The notes under the pieces: model-generated
Told to the model about the DNA's origin: nothing
Databases searched by the model: none
Seen by the model: only the letters and a program-made list of their open reading frames with translations
Assembly: GCF_003056055.1 (NCBI RefSeq)
Contig: NZ_PYFP01000002.1
Coordinates: 558,001-622,000, forward strand
DNA: 64,000 nt
Direction: 5' to 3'
From: Glaciimonas sp. PCH181
Lineage (GTDB): Bacteria > Pseudomonadota > Gammaproteobacteria > Burkholderiales > Burkholderiaceae_D
Part shown: in pieces, positions 55,226 to 63,557 of the stretch
Layout: every line of letters starts with the position of its first letter
Numbering within the stretch: position 1 is the first letter of the stretch
Made by a program: the position numbers and the translations under genes

Positions 55226-56344
55226 TTATTGATCTTCGCCCAAAGCCAGCCGTAACCGGCGCTGCGGAATCGCCAGCCCCAACTCGGCGGCCAACGCTAG
55301 CACCGGCGTAAATCGTCGCTGCTTTTTTTCAAGATGATGTTGTGCAATATCGGATAAACGATGCGCCAGAAAAGGGTTACAAAACCGCTCTTTTACTTGC
55401 GCCAAATAGTCGCGTGTCAAAGACTCCTCATCCAGCGCAATAAATATCGGCAATACCTCTTCTTCCCAAACGGCATTCAGTTGCGCGAGCAATGCTGCAT
55501 CCGACATGGCCTGTAACACCGTTTCGTCGGCAGGACGATTGCACGTCAACCACTGCTCAGCAAGATAGGTATGACCAAGATTAAGCAAAAATAGCTTCAA
55601 CCGGACATAGCGATCCAGATTATCGGTGACGATAATCTGTGGATGCCGACACGGCAATACCATGCCGGGTTGGCCCTCAATCGCCCACAAAGCATAAGGC
55701 TCAGCGACCGCGCCGATTGGATCAATCGGTGCCGAAACAATCCGATCCACGAGCGAATTAACCCAGATGCAACTCTGCTGAAGATAGGCCAAAAAGTCAG
55801 CGCTCATTTGCCATTCGCGGGCGATACCAACGACCAGTTCGCGTAATACGTCACCATTGCGCGTCACCAACTCGCAGGGAAATAACGTAATCGGCGCAGC
55901 ATTCCGTTGAAAACGGCCATGCAGTAAAACTAGCAGCTTGGCCGGAAAACTCACCGGCGCGATATTGCTTTGAAGCAGCGCGGCATTGTCGTCGGTCGAG
56001 AGCTGAAAACCGCTGTCCCCGGTATTCGACAAAATGACCGTTATTTCACCCGCAACGCGTTCTCGGATAAGCGACCAATCGCGGCCCGTTTGCAATGCCT
56101 CGGTGACCGACGTCACGCGCTGTTCTACGTCAATTGCCGCACCGTTTTGCCATCCCCGAATCCGTACCGGAAATCCATCTTGCCGATTGAAAGCCGCAAT
56201 CCGTCGCGCACTTTCAGCGCTCTCGCTAGTCTGCACAATCGTAATGCCGCCGAGCGCGTCACCGTGCTCTTGCGCCTCGCTGACAAACAAATCAACGTGG
56301 GCCTGAAGGAAACGGCTAGTGCCAAATTGGAATATTGGATTCAT
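55226..56344 (-). CDS. Mannitol dehydrogenase-family oxidoreductase, UxaB-like but short
   Basis: The 372-residue NAD-dependent enzyme belongs to the polyol/mannitol dehydrogenase family, with FQFGTSRFLQAHVDLF near residues 5-20 and the catalytic region RLKLFLLNLGHTYLAEQWL near 249-267 (Lys, Asn and His). UxaB (tagaturonate reductase) and UxuB are about 480 residues, so this is a shorter form. Its place between a LgoD-like gene and a UxaA operon suggests tagaturonate to altronate reduction. The ATG at 56344 is chosen; a GTG at 56350 follows the previous stop directly. Confidence 0.8.
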   Translation of the reverse strand: MNPIFQFGTSRFLQAHVDLFVSEAQEHGDALGGITIVQTSESAESARRIAAFNRQDGFPVRIRGWQNGAAIDVEQRVTSVTEALQTGRDWSLIRERVAGEITVILSNTGDSGFQLSTDDNAALLQSNIAPVSFPAKLLVLLHGRFQRNAAPITLFPCELVTRNGDVLRELVVGIAREWQMSADFLAYLQQSCIWVNSLVDRIVSAPIDPIGAVAEPYALWAIEGQPGMVLPCRHPQIIVTDNLDRYVRLKLFLLNLGHTYLAEQWLTCNRPADETVLQAMSDAALLAQLNAVWEEEVLPIFIALDEESLTRDYLAQVKERFCNPFLAHRLSDIAQHHLEKKQRRFTPVLALAAELGLAIPQRRLRLALGEDQ

Positions 56345-56350
56345 GGGCAC

Positions 56351-57364
56351 TCAACATTCAACCAGTGCTTTAATCACACCAGCCGACGGTTTCAGCCATT
56401 CCGGAAAAATGCCCGGAAGCGCATCCAACGTGGTCCGATGCGTGTTCAGCAATTGCGTCGGTACCAATCCTGCGCGCATCGCTGTCAAGACGGTTTCAAA
56501 ATCTTCTACAGTGGCATTACGACTGCCAAGCAAAGTCGTTTCGCGTTTATGAAATTCAGGATCGGAAAATGAAATCGCATCGCGCACGATGGATACCAAC
56601 ACATAGGTGCCGCCATGCGCGACAAATTCAAAACCGCGTTCCATCGCTTTAGTATTGCCGGTGGCGTCAAACACCACGTCGAAAAATTCCTGTTGTGTCA
56701 GTTCTGCCAATTGCATCTTGTCGGTCGGGCCGACCTCAATCGCGTGTGCAATGCCCATCGCTTCACGACAGAATTGGAGTCGATCTGCCCGCGTATCCAA
56801 CATGGTTATCTTCCCACCTTGCAGACCTGCGAACAGCGCCGTGGCGATACCAATCGGTCCTGCGCCAACTACCAGCACGTTTTGCCCCGGCGCTATTGCA
56901 GCGCGGCGCACGGCATGCGCGCCAATGGCCAGAAACTCAATCATCGCCGCCTGATCCAGCGATATGCCGTCTGTCTTAAATGCGAAGGCTGCGGGGATCG
57001 ACAGATATTCGGTCAGACCGCCATCGCGATGCACGCCCAGCACTTGAATATTTGTGCAGCAATTCGTTTTACCTTTTCTGCACGCCACGCAGACGCCGCA
57101 AGAAATATACGGCATGACGTAGACCGTATCGCCAGCCTTTAAGCTAGAGGCCAAAGATGCCTCAACCACCTCGCCCGCCAACTCGTGACCCATCACTCGC
57201 GGATAGTTAAGATATGGCTGCGTGCCTTGATAAATATGCATATCGGTTCCGCAAATGCCGACACGCCGGACGCGGATCAGCACCTCGTCCGGCCCGCGCA
57301 CCGGCATGGGCCTTTGCTCCATGCGCAGAACACCCGGACTTGCACAGACTAGCGTCTTCATCAT
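56351..57364 (-). CDS. Zinc alcohol dehydrogenase, LgoD/L-galactonate 5-dehydrogenase-like
   Basis: The 337-residue medium-chain dehydrogenase has the catalytic zinc ligands VGICGTDMHIY near residues 35-45, GHELAGEV near 59-66, the structural zinc cysteines CGVCVACRKGKTNC near 89-102 and the Rossmann VVGAGPIGIATAL near 164-176. Its start resembles E. coli LgoD (YjjN), which oxidises L-galactonate to D-tagaturonate. L-threonine or sorbitol dehydrogenase roles are alternatives. GAGGAAA precedes the ATG. It follows the ABC transporter genes and runs into the UxaB-like gene. Confidence 0.87.
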   Translation of the reverse strand: MMKTLVCASPGVLRMEQRPMPVRGPDEVLIRVRRVGICGTDMHIYQGTQPYLNYPRVMGHELAGEVVEASLASSLKAGDTVYVMPYISCGVCVACRKGKTNCCTNIQVLGVHRDGGLTEYLSIPAAFAFKTDGISLDQAAMIEFLAIGAHAVRRAAIAPGQNVLVVGAGPIGIATALFAGLQGGKITMLDTRADRLQFCREAMGIAHAIEVGPTDKMQLAELTQQEFFDVVFDATGNTKAMERGFEFVAHGGTYVLVSIVRDAISFSDPEFHKRETTLLGSRNATVEDFETVLTAMRAGLVPTQLLNTHRTTLDALPGIFPEWLKPSAGVIKALVEC

Positions 57365-57396
57365 TTTTTCTCATTTCCTCAATTGACAATCGCGAC

Positions 57397-57410
57397 TCCC
57401 GAACTCGGGA
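57397..57410 (-). other. Intercistronic palindrome after the substrate-binding gene
   Basis: TCCCGAACTCGGGA is a 6-2-6 perfect palindrome in the gap between the substrate-binding protein and the dehydrogenase. No T tract follows on the minus strand. It could protect the upstream mRNA from 3' decay and give higher expression of the binding protein. Confidence 0.4.
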
Positions 57411-57483
57411 AGCCGCTTTCTCCATGGACCATCAACCTGAACACCGCAACGTCAGCCCTCAGATCGCGGAATCAAAACTGCGA

Positions 57484-58437
57484 TTAATACAAAACGTTCT
57501 TTGCTTCTGGCAAATCAATATTTTTCTTATTCACCATGACGACGCCGGTATTTACAAACTTCGGCACCGTTTTTCCACCGATAACGCTCACCAATGTCTG
57601 GATACCCAACGAACCCATTTGATAAGACCCTTGCACCGCCGTTGCATCCAACGTGCCGTCTTTCACAAAGCCTTGCAAATCTTGATTACCATCGAATCCG
57701 ATAGCGACCACTTTTCCGGCTTTGCTGGCTTGCGTAATTGCCCGCGCCATGCCGACGGCGGTTGGTTCATTCGCGCCAAAAATGCCCTTTAGATCAGGAT
57801 GCGCGGTGAGTACATCGGTGGTCTGGTTCAGGGCCGTCGCCATTTGCGATTGCGAGTAGAAAGTATTCACAATTTTCAGCTGGGAATTTGCGGCAATGTA
57901 ACGCTTAAAGCCACCAACACGTCCGATTTCAGAACCGACGCCAGCAACGTAAGACATGACCGCAATCTTGCCAGTCTTACCGATTTTGGCGATCAGCTCT
58001 TTAGCGCACAATTCACCGGCAGCTTCGTTATCTGTAGAAAGAAACGACTGATAGTATTTTTTGCCGCCATCGGACACTAAAGAATCAATCAGAATCACCG
58101 GTATCTTGGCTTCCCAGGCTTTCTTCATGACCGGGATCAACGCGTCAGGATCAGACGGTGCTAAAAGAATCCCGGCCACTTTACGATTCACGGCGTTTTC
58201 GACCATGCTGACTTCATCTGCAATCGCGGACTCCGATGCTGGTCCCTGAAACGACATCGTGTAACCCTTGGCATCCTTCATCGCAGCAGCTGCGCCCTTT
58301 TGCACGTTTTGCCAATAGTTGGAATTAGACGACTTCACGATCACCGCAATTTCACCACCGGCAGCAAACGCCGAATGCATCGAAAACGCCAACGCCGTCA
58401 TAACAATGCCGATAGAAATTTTCTTGATACTGTTCAT
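57484..58437 (-). CDS. Sugar ABC transporter substrate-binding protein
   Basis: The 317-residue periplasmic protein has a signal peptide (MNSIKKISIGIVMTALAFS, cleavage after AFA) and the two-lobed periplasmic-binding fold of the RbsB/Peripla_BP_4 group: EIAVIVKSSNSNYWQNVQKG near residues 28-47 and VAIGFDGNQDLQGFVKDG near 239-256. It binds a pentose, hexose or related polyol; the ligand cannot be read from sequence. AGGAGA precedes the ATG. It completes an ABC importer with the next two genes. Confidence 0.93.
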   Translation of the reverse strand: MNSIKKISIGIVMTALAFSMHSAFAAGGEIAVIVKSSNSNYWQNVQKGAAAAMKDAKGYTMSFQGPASESAIADEVSMVENAVNRKVAGILLAPSDPDALIPVMKKAWEAKIPVILIDSLVSDGGKKYYQSFLSTDNEAAGELCAKELIAKIGKTGKIAVMSYVAGVGSEIGRVGGFKRYIAANSQLKIVNTFYSQSQMATALNQTTDVLTAHPDLKGIFGANEPTAVGMARAITQASKAGKVVAIGFDGNQDLQGFVKDGTLDATAVQGSYQMGSLGIQTLVSVIGGKTVPKFVNTGVVMVNKKNIDLPEAKNVLY

Positions 58438-58531
58438 CTTTCTTCTCCTGTTTAGTTTTAATTGCTTTTAACACTGCTCTTACCACTGCTGCGACCAACC
58501 TATCGCACAATCCAGAAAAACGTTTTACGCA

Positions 58532-59515
58532 TCAACGTCTATTCCGCATTTGATCAATCCAGACTGTCAGCAAAATAACCACGCCGATAATGATTTGCTG
58601 GATGAAACTGGACACGCCATTCATGTTCAATCCGTTACGTAAAATACCGATCACAAAAGCACCAATCGCCGTGCCCGAAATCGATCCGATACCGCCGATC
58701 AAAGAGGTACCGCCAATCACTGCACTCGCGATGGCATCTAGCTCGTACATCACGCCCTCATTCGGTTGCGCCGTCACCAATCGCGACATCAACACGCAAC
58801 CTGCCAGACCCGCAAGCGCGCCTGAAATGACATACGTGGAAAGCGTCACACGAGCGACGTTGACACCAGACAATCGCGCTGCCTCTGCGTTTGATCCGAC
58901 TGCGTAAATATGGCGGCCAAAAGTGGTCCGGCTTAACATGATCGAGACCGCCACGGCGAGTATCACCATGATGATGACGGGATACGGAATGCCTGGAAAC
59001 ACCACATCCGGAAAGCCACCTGCCGTTTCACGCACAACCCGAAACAACGCGCCATTACCTAGCACGCCAAAATCATCGCCAAGTCCCGATACCGGGCGGG
59101 CACCGGTAATTTGCAACGCAACCCCACGCGCTACCAACATCATGCCGAGCGTCGCAATGAACGGCGGCAGTTTCAGACTAGTAATAAAAAACCCATTGAT
59201 CACGCCGCAAAATGCGCCGACCAAAATACCTAGCAACATCCCCAACGGCACCGGCACGCCCGCCTTCACCGCCAGTGCGGCAGCGACGCCAGATAGCGCT
59301 AACACTGATCCGACACTAAGATCAATGCCGCCAGTAATAATCACGCAGGTGGCACCGATACCGAGATAGGCAATGGAGGTCACTTGCAGCGCCACGCTCA
59401 TACCGTTGTTCATCGAAAAGAACGCACTGCTAGTCAACGAAAAGGTGATGCAAAGCGCAAGCAAACTGCCCAGCGCTGCAAATTTTTGCATCAGATCTTT
59501 TTGCTTTTCATTCAT
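58532..59515 (-). CDS. Sugar ABC transporter permease (RbsC-like)
   Basis: From the ATG at 59515 the 327-residue permease has about nine helices of the BPD_transp_2 type. GGIDLSVGSVLALSGV near residues 61-76 and RTTFGRHIYAVGSNAEAARLSGV near 196-218 are the conserved ABC permease blocks (EAA-like loop). A TTG six codons earlier is in frame, but GGAGA lies ahead of the chosen ATG. It works with the ATPase upstream and the binding protein downstream. Confidence 0.95.
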   Translation of the reverse strand: MNEKQKDLMQKFAALGSLLALCITFSLTSSAFFSMNNGMSVALQVTSIAYLGIGATCVIITGGIDLSVGSVLALSGVAAALAVKAGVPVPLGMLLGILVGAFCGVINGFFITSLKLPPFIATLGMMLVARGVALQITGARPVSGLGDDFGVLGNGALFRVVRETAGGFPDVVFPGIPYPVIIMVILAVAVSIMLSRTTFGRHIYAVGSNAEAARLSGVNVARVTLSTYVISGALAGLAGCVLMSRLVTAQPNEGVMYELDAIASAVIGGTSLIGGIGSISGTAIGAFVIGILRNGLNMNGVSSFIQQIIIGVVILLTVWIDQMRNRR

Positions 59516-59606
59516 TTTTTTGTCTCCAGACAAGTTCTATTTTTTGTTGAGGACAACTGAAAAATTACCCTCTATTTTTTCTAGTAAAGCGTGTGAATAC
59601 TGTCCA

Positions 59607-61157
59607 CTATGTTGCAGTTCGACCTGAAGCGAAATGCATTATTTCTTCTTGCGATGTTGCCTTGCTAGACAAAATTGTTGCGATTTTTCCTTCATGAAAT
59701 ACCGCCACCCGATCAGTCATTCCAAGAATTTCTGGCAGTTCGGACGTAATCATGACGACGCCAATACCATCGGCAGCCAGCTTGTCCAGCAATTGATAAA
59801 TAGCGAATTTAGCGCCGACATCGATGCCACGCGTCGGCTCATCAAAAAATAGAATTTTTGATCCGCGATACAGCCATTTACTGATCGCGACTTTTTGTTG
59901 ATTTCCGCCGGAGAGGTTTTTTACGATCTGATGGCAGGACGGCGTCTTGATATCTAGCGCCTGAACATATTCTTTGGCGATCCGTTCTTCCTGCGCAAAT
60001 TGGATGAATCCAAACCGATCGGACAAAGACGCCATGTTGGTCATCGAAATATTATTTGCCACTGACATTTTGATCAGCAAACCATCCTTTTTGCGATCTT
60101 CGGACAAGTAAGCAATGCCCTGCTTAATCGCGTCTATCGGCGAGTTAATAACTACCTCGGACTCGCCCAGATAAATTGCGCCGCCACTGATCGCGTCCGC
60201 GCCGAAGATGGCGCGTGCAACCTCTGTCCTGCCCGCTCCCATCAAGCCCGCAAAGCCCAGAATTTCTCCCCGATAGAGGTCAAAACTGACTGGGCCGAAA
60301 ACGTCTTTTCTGGTTAAGTCTTTGACTGACAGCAAGATTTCTTCAGTAGGGATTGATGTCCGTTCAGGGAATTTACTATCGAGCGAACGCCCGACCATTT
60401 TCGACACGATCTGATCGACGCTGATAGTGGAAAAATCATCGGTACTAACATATTTACCGTCCCGCATCACCGTAACGCGATCAATGATGTGCACCATTTC
60501 ATCAAGGCGATGCGAGATATACACAATCGAAACGCCGTCGTTTTTTAGCGTATTGATGATCTTGAAAAGCTGCTCAGTTTCGCTTTCGGTCAACGACGAT
60601 GTTGGCTCGTCCATAATCAATACTTCTGCATTCAGCGACAACGCCTTGGCAATCTCAACCATTTGTTGTTGTGCCACCGAGAGCGATTTCACCAGATCGG
60701 TCGGTTTAATCTGTAACTTAAGCTGATCGAGAAAAAACTGGGCATCGGCACACATTTTGGCGTTATCGATGAACCAGCCCTTTTTCGGCTCACGCGCCAG
60801 GAAAATATTTTCCGCCACCGATAAATGCGGCACCAGATTCAATTCTTGATGAATGATCGCGATACCGACTGTCTGCGCTTCCATGCTGGACGCGAACTGG
60901 CAGGTATTCCCCTTATAGAGAATTGTCCCTTCGTCGGGCTGAAATACGCCGCTGATTACTTTCATCAGGGTTGATTTCCCCGCGCCGTTTTCTCCGCAAA
61001 CCGCGTGCGCCTCACCTTTTTTCAGATCAAAACTGACCTTATCCAGCGCCAATACGCCGGGGAAACGCTTGGTGACATCGCTAAGAGAAAGGATGTATTC
61101 CGGGATAGGGGAAGCCAGCGGGCGGTTGACCGTTTCGGCATTAATTTCTAGCTGCAT
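59607..61157 (-). CDS. Sugar ABC transporter ATP-binding protein (RbsA/MglA-like)
   Basis: The 516-residue protein has two ABC domains, as in RbsA and MglA. The first has Walker A GENGAGKST near residues 59-67 and Walker B VLIMDEPTSSL near 181-191; its signature region reads LSVAQQQ. The second has a degenerate Walker A GLMGAGRTEVA near 304-314 and a canonical signature LSGGNQQKVAI near 416-426. The start at 61157 has GGGGAAAG upstream; a GTG at 61187 is in frame. It is the first gene after the promoter at 61369-61397. Confidence 0.94.
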   Translation of the reverse strand: MQLEINAETVNRPLASPIPEYILSLSDVTKRFPGVLALDKVSFDLKKGEAHAVCGENGAGKSTLMKVISGVFQPDEGTILYKGNTCQFASSMEAQTVGIAIIHQELNLVPHLSVAENIFLAREPKKGWFIDNAKMCADAQFFLDQLKLQIKPTDLVKSLSVAQQQMVEIAKALSLNAEVLIMDEPTSSLTESETEQLFKIINTLKNDGVSIVYISHRLDEMVHIIDRVTVMRDGKYVSTDDFSTISVDQIVSKMVGRSLDSKFPERTSIPTEEILLSVKDLTRKDVFGPVSFDLYRGEILGFAGLMGAGRTEVARAIFGADAISGGAIYLGESEVVINSPIDAIKQGIAYLSEDRKKDGLLIKMSVANNISMTNMASLSDRFGFIQFAQEERIAKEYVQALDIKTPSCHQIVKNLSGGNQQKVAISKWLYRGSKILFFDEPTRGIDVGAKFAIYQLLDKLAADGIGVVMITSELPEILGMTDRVAVFHEGKIATILSSKATSQEEIMHFASGRTAT

Positions 61158-61368
61158 ATGTTTTTGCTTTCCCCGCGCCTGCCACACTTCGTCGGTTTAA
61201 TATGTTTAATAAACCAACGAGGATAAATAAATAGCGGATCCAGAGTCCTTCTGGCATCCGCTCTTCCCTCTCAAAACGTGTAGAACGACAGCACTCGTTT
61301 GTTATGTTTTGGGCCTACGTTCACCCAAAAAATCGATCTAAAGCCATCTTCCTGCGTTTGGTTTTATA

Positions 61369-61397
61369 AATATATAGAACCGAAAATCCAATGTCAA
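61369..61397 (-). promoter_or_regulatory. Sigma-70 promoter of the ABC transporter operon
   Basis: On the minus strand TTGACA (61397-61392, consensus) and TATATT (61374-61369) are separated by 17 bases. The predicted start is near 61362, giving a leader of about 200 bases before the ABC ATPase ATG. The GGTT/AACC half-sites around 61360-61381 overlap the -10 and may be an operator. Confidence 0.75.
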
Positions 61398-61439
61398 TAA
61401 ATATTCATGCTGCAATGCCGCAGCTTTTTGGACGACGGA

Positions 61440-62204
61440 TTAGCGGAACTGCTTAAAATCCGGGCGACGTTTCTCAAAGAAGGCGGTAAAAGCTTCTTTG
61501 GCCTCCGGCGCTTTCAACATCGCGCCAAAATGATTGATTTCCTGCGCCATTTGCACTTCGACCGTGGCAGTCTGTGCGCCCTTCATCAATTGTTTGGTAA
61601 TGCGAATCGAAGCCGCTGGCAGAGCGACCAGCTTGGCTGCTTGCGCCTGTGCAAAGGCAAGTAACTCATCGGCTGGCACTATTTTATTTACCAACCCCAT
61701 TGCGTGCGCCTCGATTACGTCGAACGGTTCACCCAACAATAATTTTTCAGCGCCCCGTTGATAGCCAGCGAGTTGCGGAAACAACAAACTTGATGCAGCC
61801 TCAGGGCATAAACCAAGCTGCGTAAACGGCATCGAAAATCGCGCATTGTCTGCTGCATAGACCAAATCGCAGTGCAATAGCATAGTGGTGCCGATTCCTA
61901 CCGCAGCGCCTGCCACCGCAGCGACCAGCGGTTTGCTGGCATGGCTGATCTGCCAAAGAAATTGAAATACCGGACTGCTTTCGCTATTCGGGGGATTCTT
62001 CAAAAAGTCTTCGATGTCGTTACCCGCACTAAATATTTGCGGCTGGCCGACGAACAAAATCGCGCGCACTTCCGCATCTGCTTCTGCGTCTTTCATTGCG
62101 TCAACCATGGATTGATACATCACTGCGGTAAATGCGTTCTTCTTTTCCAGACGATTAAAAGTAATCGTCAAAATGCCATTTTCCTTGCTCGTCAAAATAT
62201 CCAT
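61440..62204 (-). CDS. Enoyl-CoA hydratase/isomerase-family protein
   Basis: The 254-residue crotonase-fold enzyme has ITFNRLEKKNAFT near residues 13-25, FSAGNDIEDF near 58-67 (oxyanion hole) and AVAGAAVGIGTTMLLHCDLVYA near 96-117, with a PFTQLGLCPEAASS segment near 126-139. Members hydrate 2-enoyl-CoAs in beta-oxidation or isomerise the double bond. The glutamate at the second catalytic position (PEAASS) is present. It lies downstream of the thiolase terminator, so it may have its own promoter. Confidence 0.92.
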   Translation of the reverse strand: MDILTSKENGILTITFNRLEKKNAFTAVMYQSMVDAMKDAEADAEVRAILFVGQPQIFSAGNDIEDFLKNPPNSESSPVFQFLWQISHASKPLVAAVAGAAVGIGTTMLLHCDLVYAADNARFSMPFTQLGLCPEAASSLLFPQLAGYQRGAEKLLLGEPFDVIEAHAMGLVNKIVPADELLAFAQAQAAKLVALPAASIRITKQLMKGAQTATVEVQMAQEINHFGAMLKAPEAKEAFTAFFEKRRPDFKQFR

Positions 62205-62284
62205 ATTTATCTCCAGTAAAGCAAAAAAATAAAGGTCAATCGGGTCATCTTAAAATCGCCTCAGATGACGAAATCTTCACCCAT

Positions 62285-62320
62285 AAAAAAGCCGCACAGC
62301 AATCGCGGTACGGCTTTTTT
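62285..62320 (-). terminator. Rho-independent terminator after the thiolase gene
   Basis: AAAAAAGCCG (62285-62294) and CGGCTTTTTT (62311-62320) form a 10-bp symmetric stem with a 16-base loop. On the minus strand the T tract follows the stem. It would end the fad transcript. Confidence 0.88.
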
Positions 62321-62346
62321 GATGCCAATGCACGATAGTGACCGGA

Positions 62347-63543
62347 TTACATCCGCTCAAAAATACCTGCGGCGCCCATGCCCGTACCGACGCACATTGT
62401 CACCATCCCGTATTTCAGATTCTTACGGCGTAATGCATGGATAGTCGTGGCTGCGCGGATCGCACCGGTCGCGCCCAACGGATGACCCAAAGCAATCGCG
62501 CCGCCCATCGGATTGACCTTGGATGGGTCCAGCCCCAAGTCCTGAATCACCGCCAATGCTTGCGCCGCAAACGCTTCGTTCAACTCGATCCAATCCAGTT
62601 GATCTTGCGTAATCCCCGCTGCGCGCAACGCTGCCGGAATCGCTTCTTTTGGACCGATTCCCATGATTTCAGGTGGAACGCCACGCACCGCAAACGATGC
62701 GAAACGTGCCAGCGGCGTCAGATTGAATCGCTTCAGGATTTTTTCGCTGACCAGAATCAATGCACCCGCGCCATCCGACGTTTGTGAACTGTTACCGGCG
62801 GTGACGCTGCCTTTAGCAGAAAACACCGGCTTCAATTTAGCCAGCGCAGCCAACGTCGATTCAGCTCGCGCACCTTCGTCGCGGCTGACGGTACGGGTGC
62901 TGGTATCGATCTGTCCGGTCGCCAGATTAGGGAAGCGCTCGATGATATCGACTGATGTAGTCTCATCATCAAACTCGCCCGCCAATTGCGCGGCAATCGC
63001 CTTTTGATGCGATTGCAACGCAAATGCATCTTGCGATTCACGCGAGACTTTCCATTGCTTGGCGACGTTTTCCGCAGTCAAGCCCATGCCATACGCCATG
63101 CCAATATTTTCATCTTTGAAGACGTTCATATTCACCGATGGATGGAAGCCCATCATTGGCACCATCGACATCGATTCGGCACCGCCAGCAATCATCACAT
63201 CAGCCTGACCGACACGAATCCGGTCAGCGGCCATTGCAATAGCAGTGATGCCTGAGGCGCAATAACGATTGACGGTGACGCCACCAACAGTGTTCGGCAA
63301 GCCAGCCAGCAACACGCCGTTACGCGCCATGTTCAGGCCTTGTGCGCCTTCAGGGAATGAGCAGCCGATGATGGCATCTTCGATCAGCTTCGGGTCCAGA
63401 TCAGGCACCTGCGCCAACACTGATTGCAGCACACGCACCAACAAATCGTCAGGGCGCGTGTTCTTGAACATGCCACGCGGCGCTTTGCCGATTGGGGTAC
63501 GGGTAGCGGCAACAATGTACGCATCTTGTAGTTGTTTGGTCAT
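62347..63543 (-). CDS. Acetyl-CoA C-acyltransferase (thiolase)
   Basis: The 398-residue thiolase cleaves 3-ketoacyl-CoA with CoA in beta-oxidation. The active-site Cys is in VNRYCASGITAIAM near residues 88-101, the His in GGAIALGHPLGATGA near 346-360 and the second Cys in MVTMCVGTGMGAAGIF near 380-395. It is downstream of and adjacent to the partial FadB/FadJ-like gene, typical of a fatty-acid oxidation complex pair. ATG is preceded by a GGAG-like site. Confidence 0.96.
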   Translation of the reverse strand: MTKQLQDAYIVAATRTPIGKAPRGMFKNTRPDDLLVRVLQSVLAQVPDLDPKLIEDAIIGCSFPEGAQGLNMARNGVLLAGLPNTVGGVTVNRYCASGITAIAMAADRIRVGQADVMIAGGAESMSMVPMMGFHPSVNMNVFKDENIGMAYGMGLTAENVAKQWKVSRESQDAFALQSHQKAIAAQLAGEFDDETTSVDIIERFPNLATGQIDTSTRTVSRDEGARAESTLAALAKLKPVFSAKGSVTAGNSSQTSDGAGALILVSEKILKRFNLTPLARFASFAVRGVPPEIMGIGPKEAIPAALRAAGITQDQLDWIELNEAFAAQALAVIQDLGLDPSKVNPMGGAIALGHPLGATGAIRAATTIHALRRKNLKYGMVTMCVGTGMGAAGIFERM

Positions 63544-63557
63544 TTAAATCTCCGTTA

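Noticed and set aside
61409..61429. GCTGC/GCAGC hairpin with five T on the plus strand
   Set aside because: No plus-strand transcript is expected here and the stem is only 5 bp.
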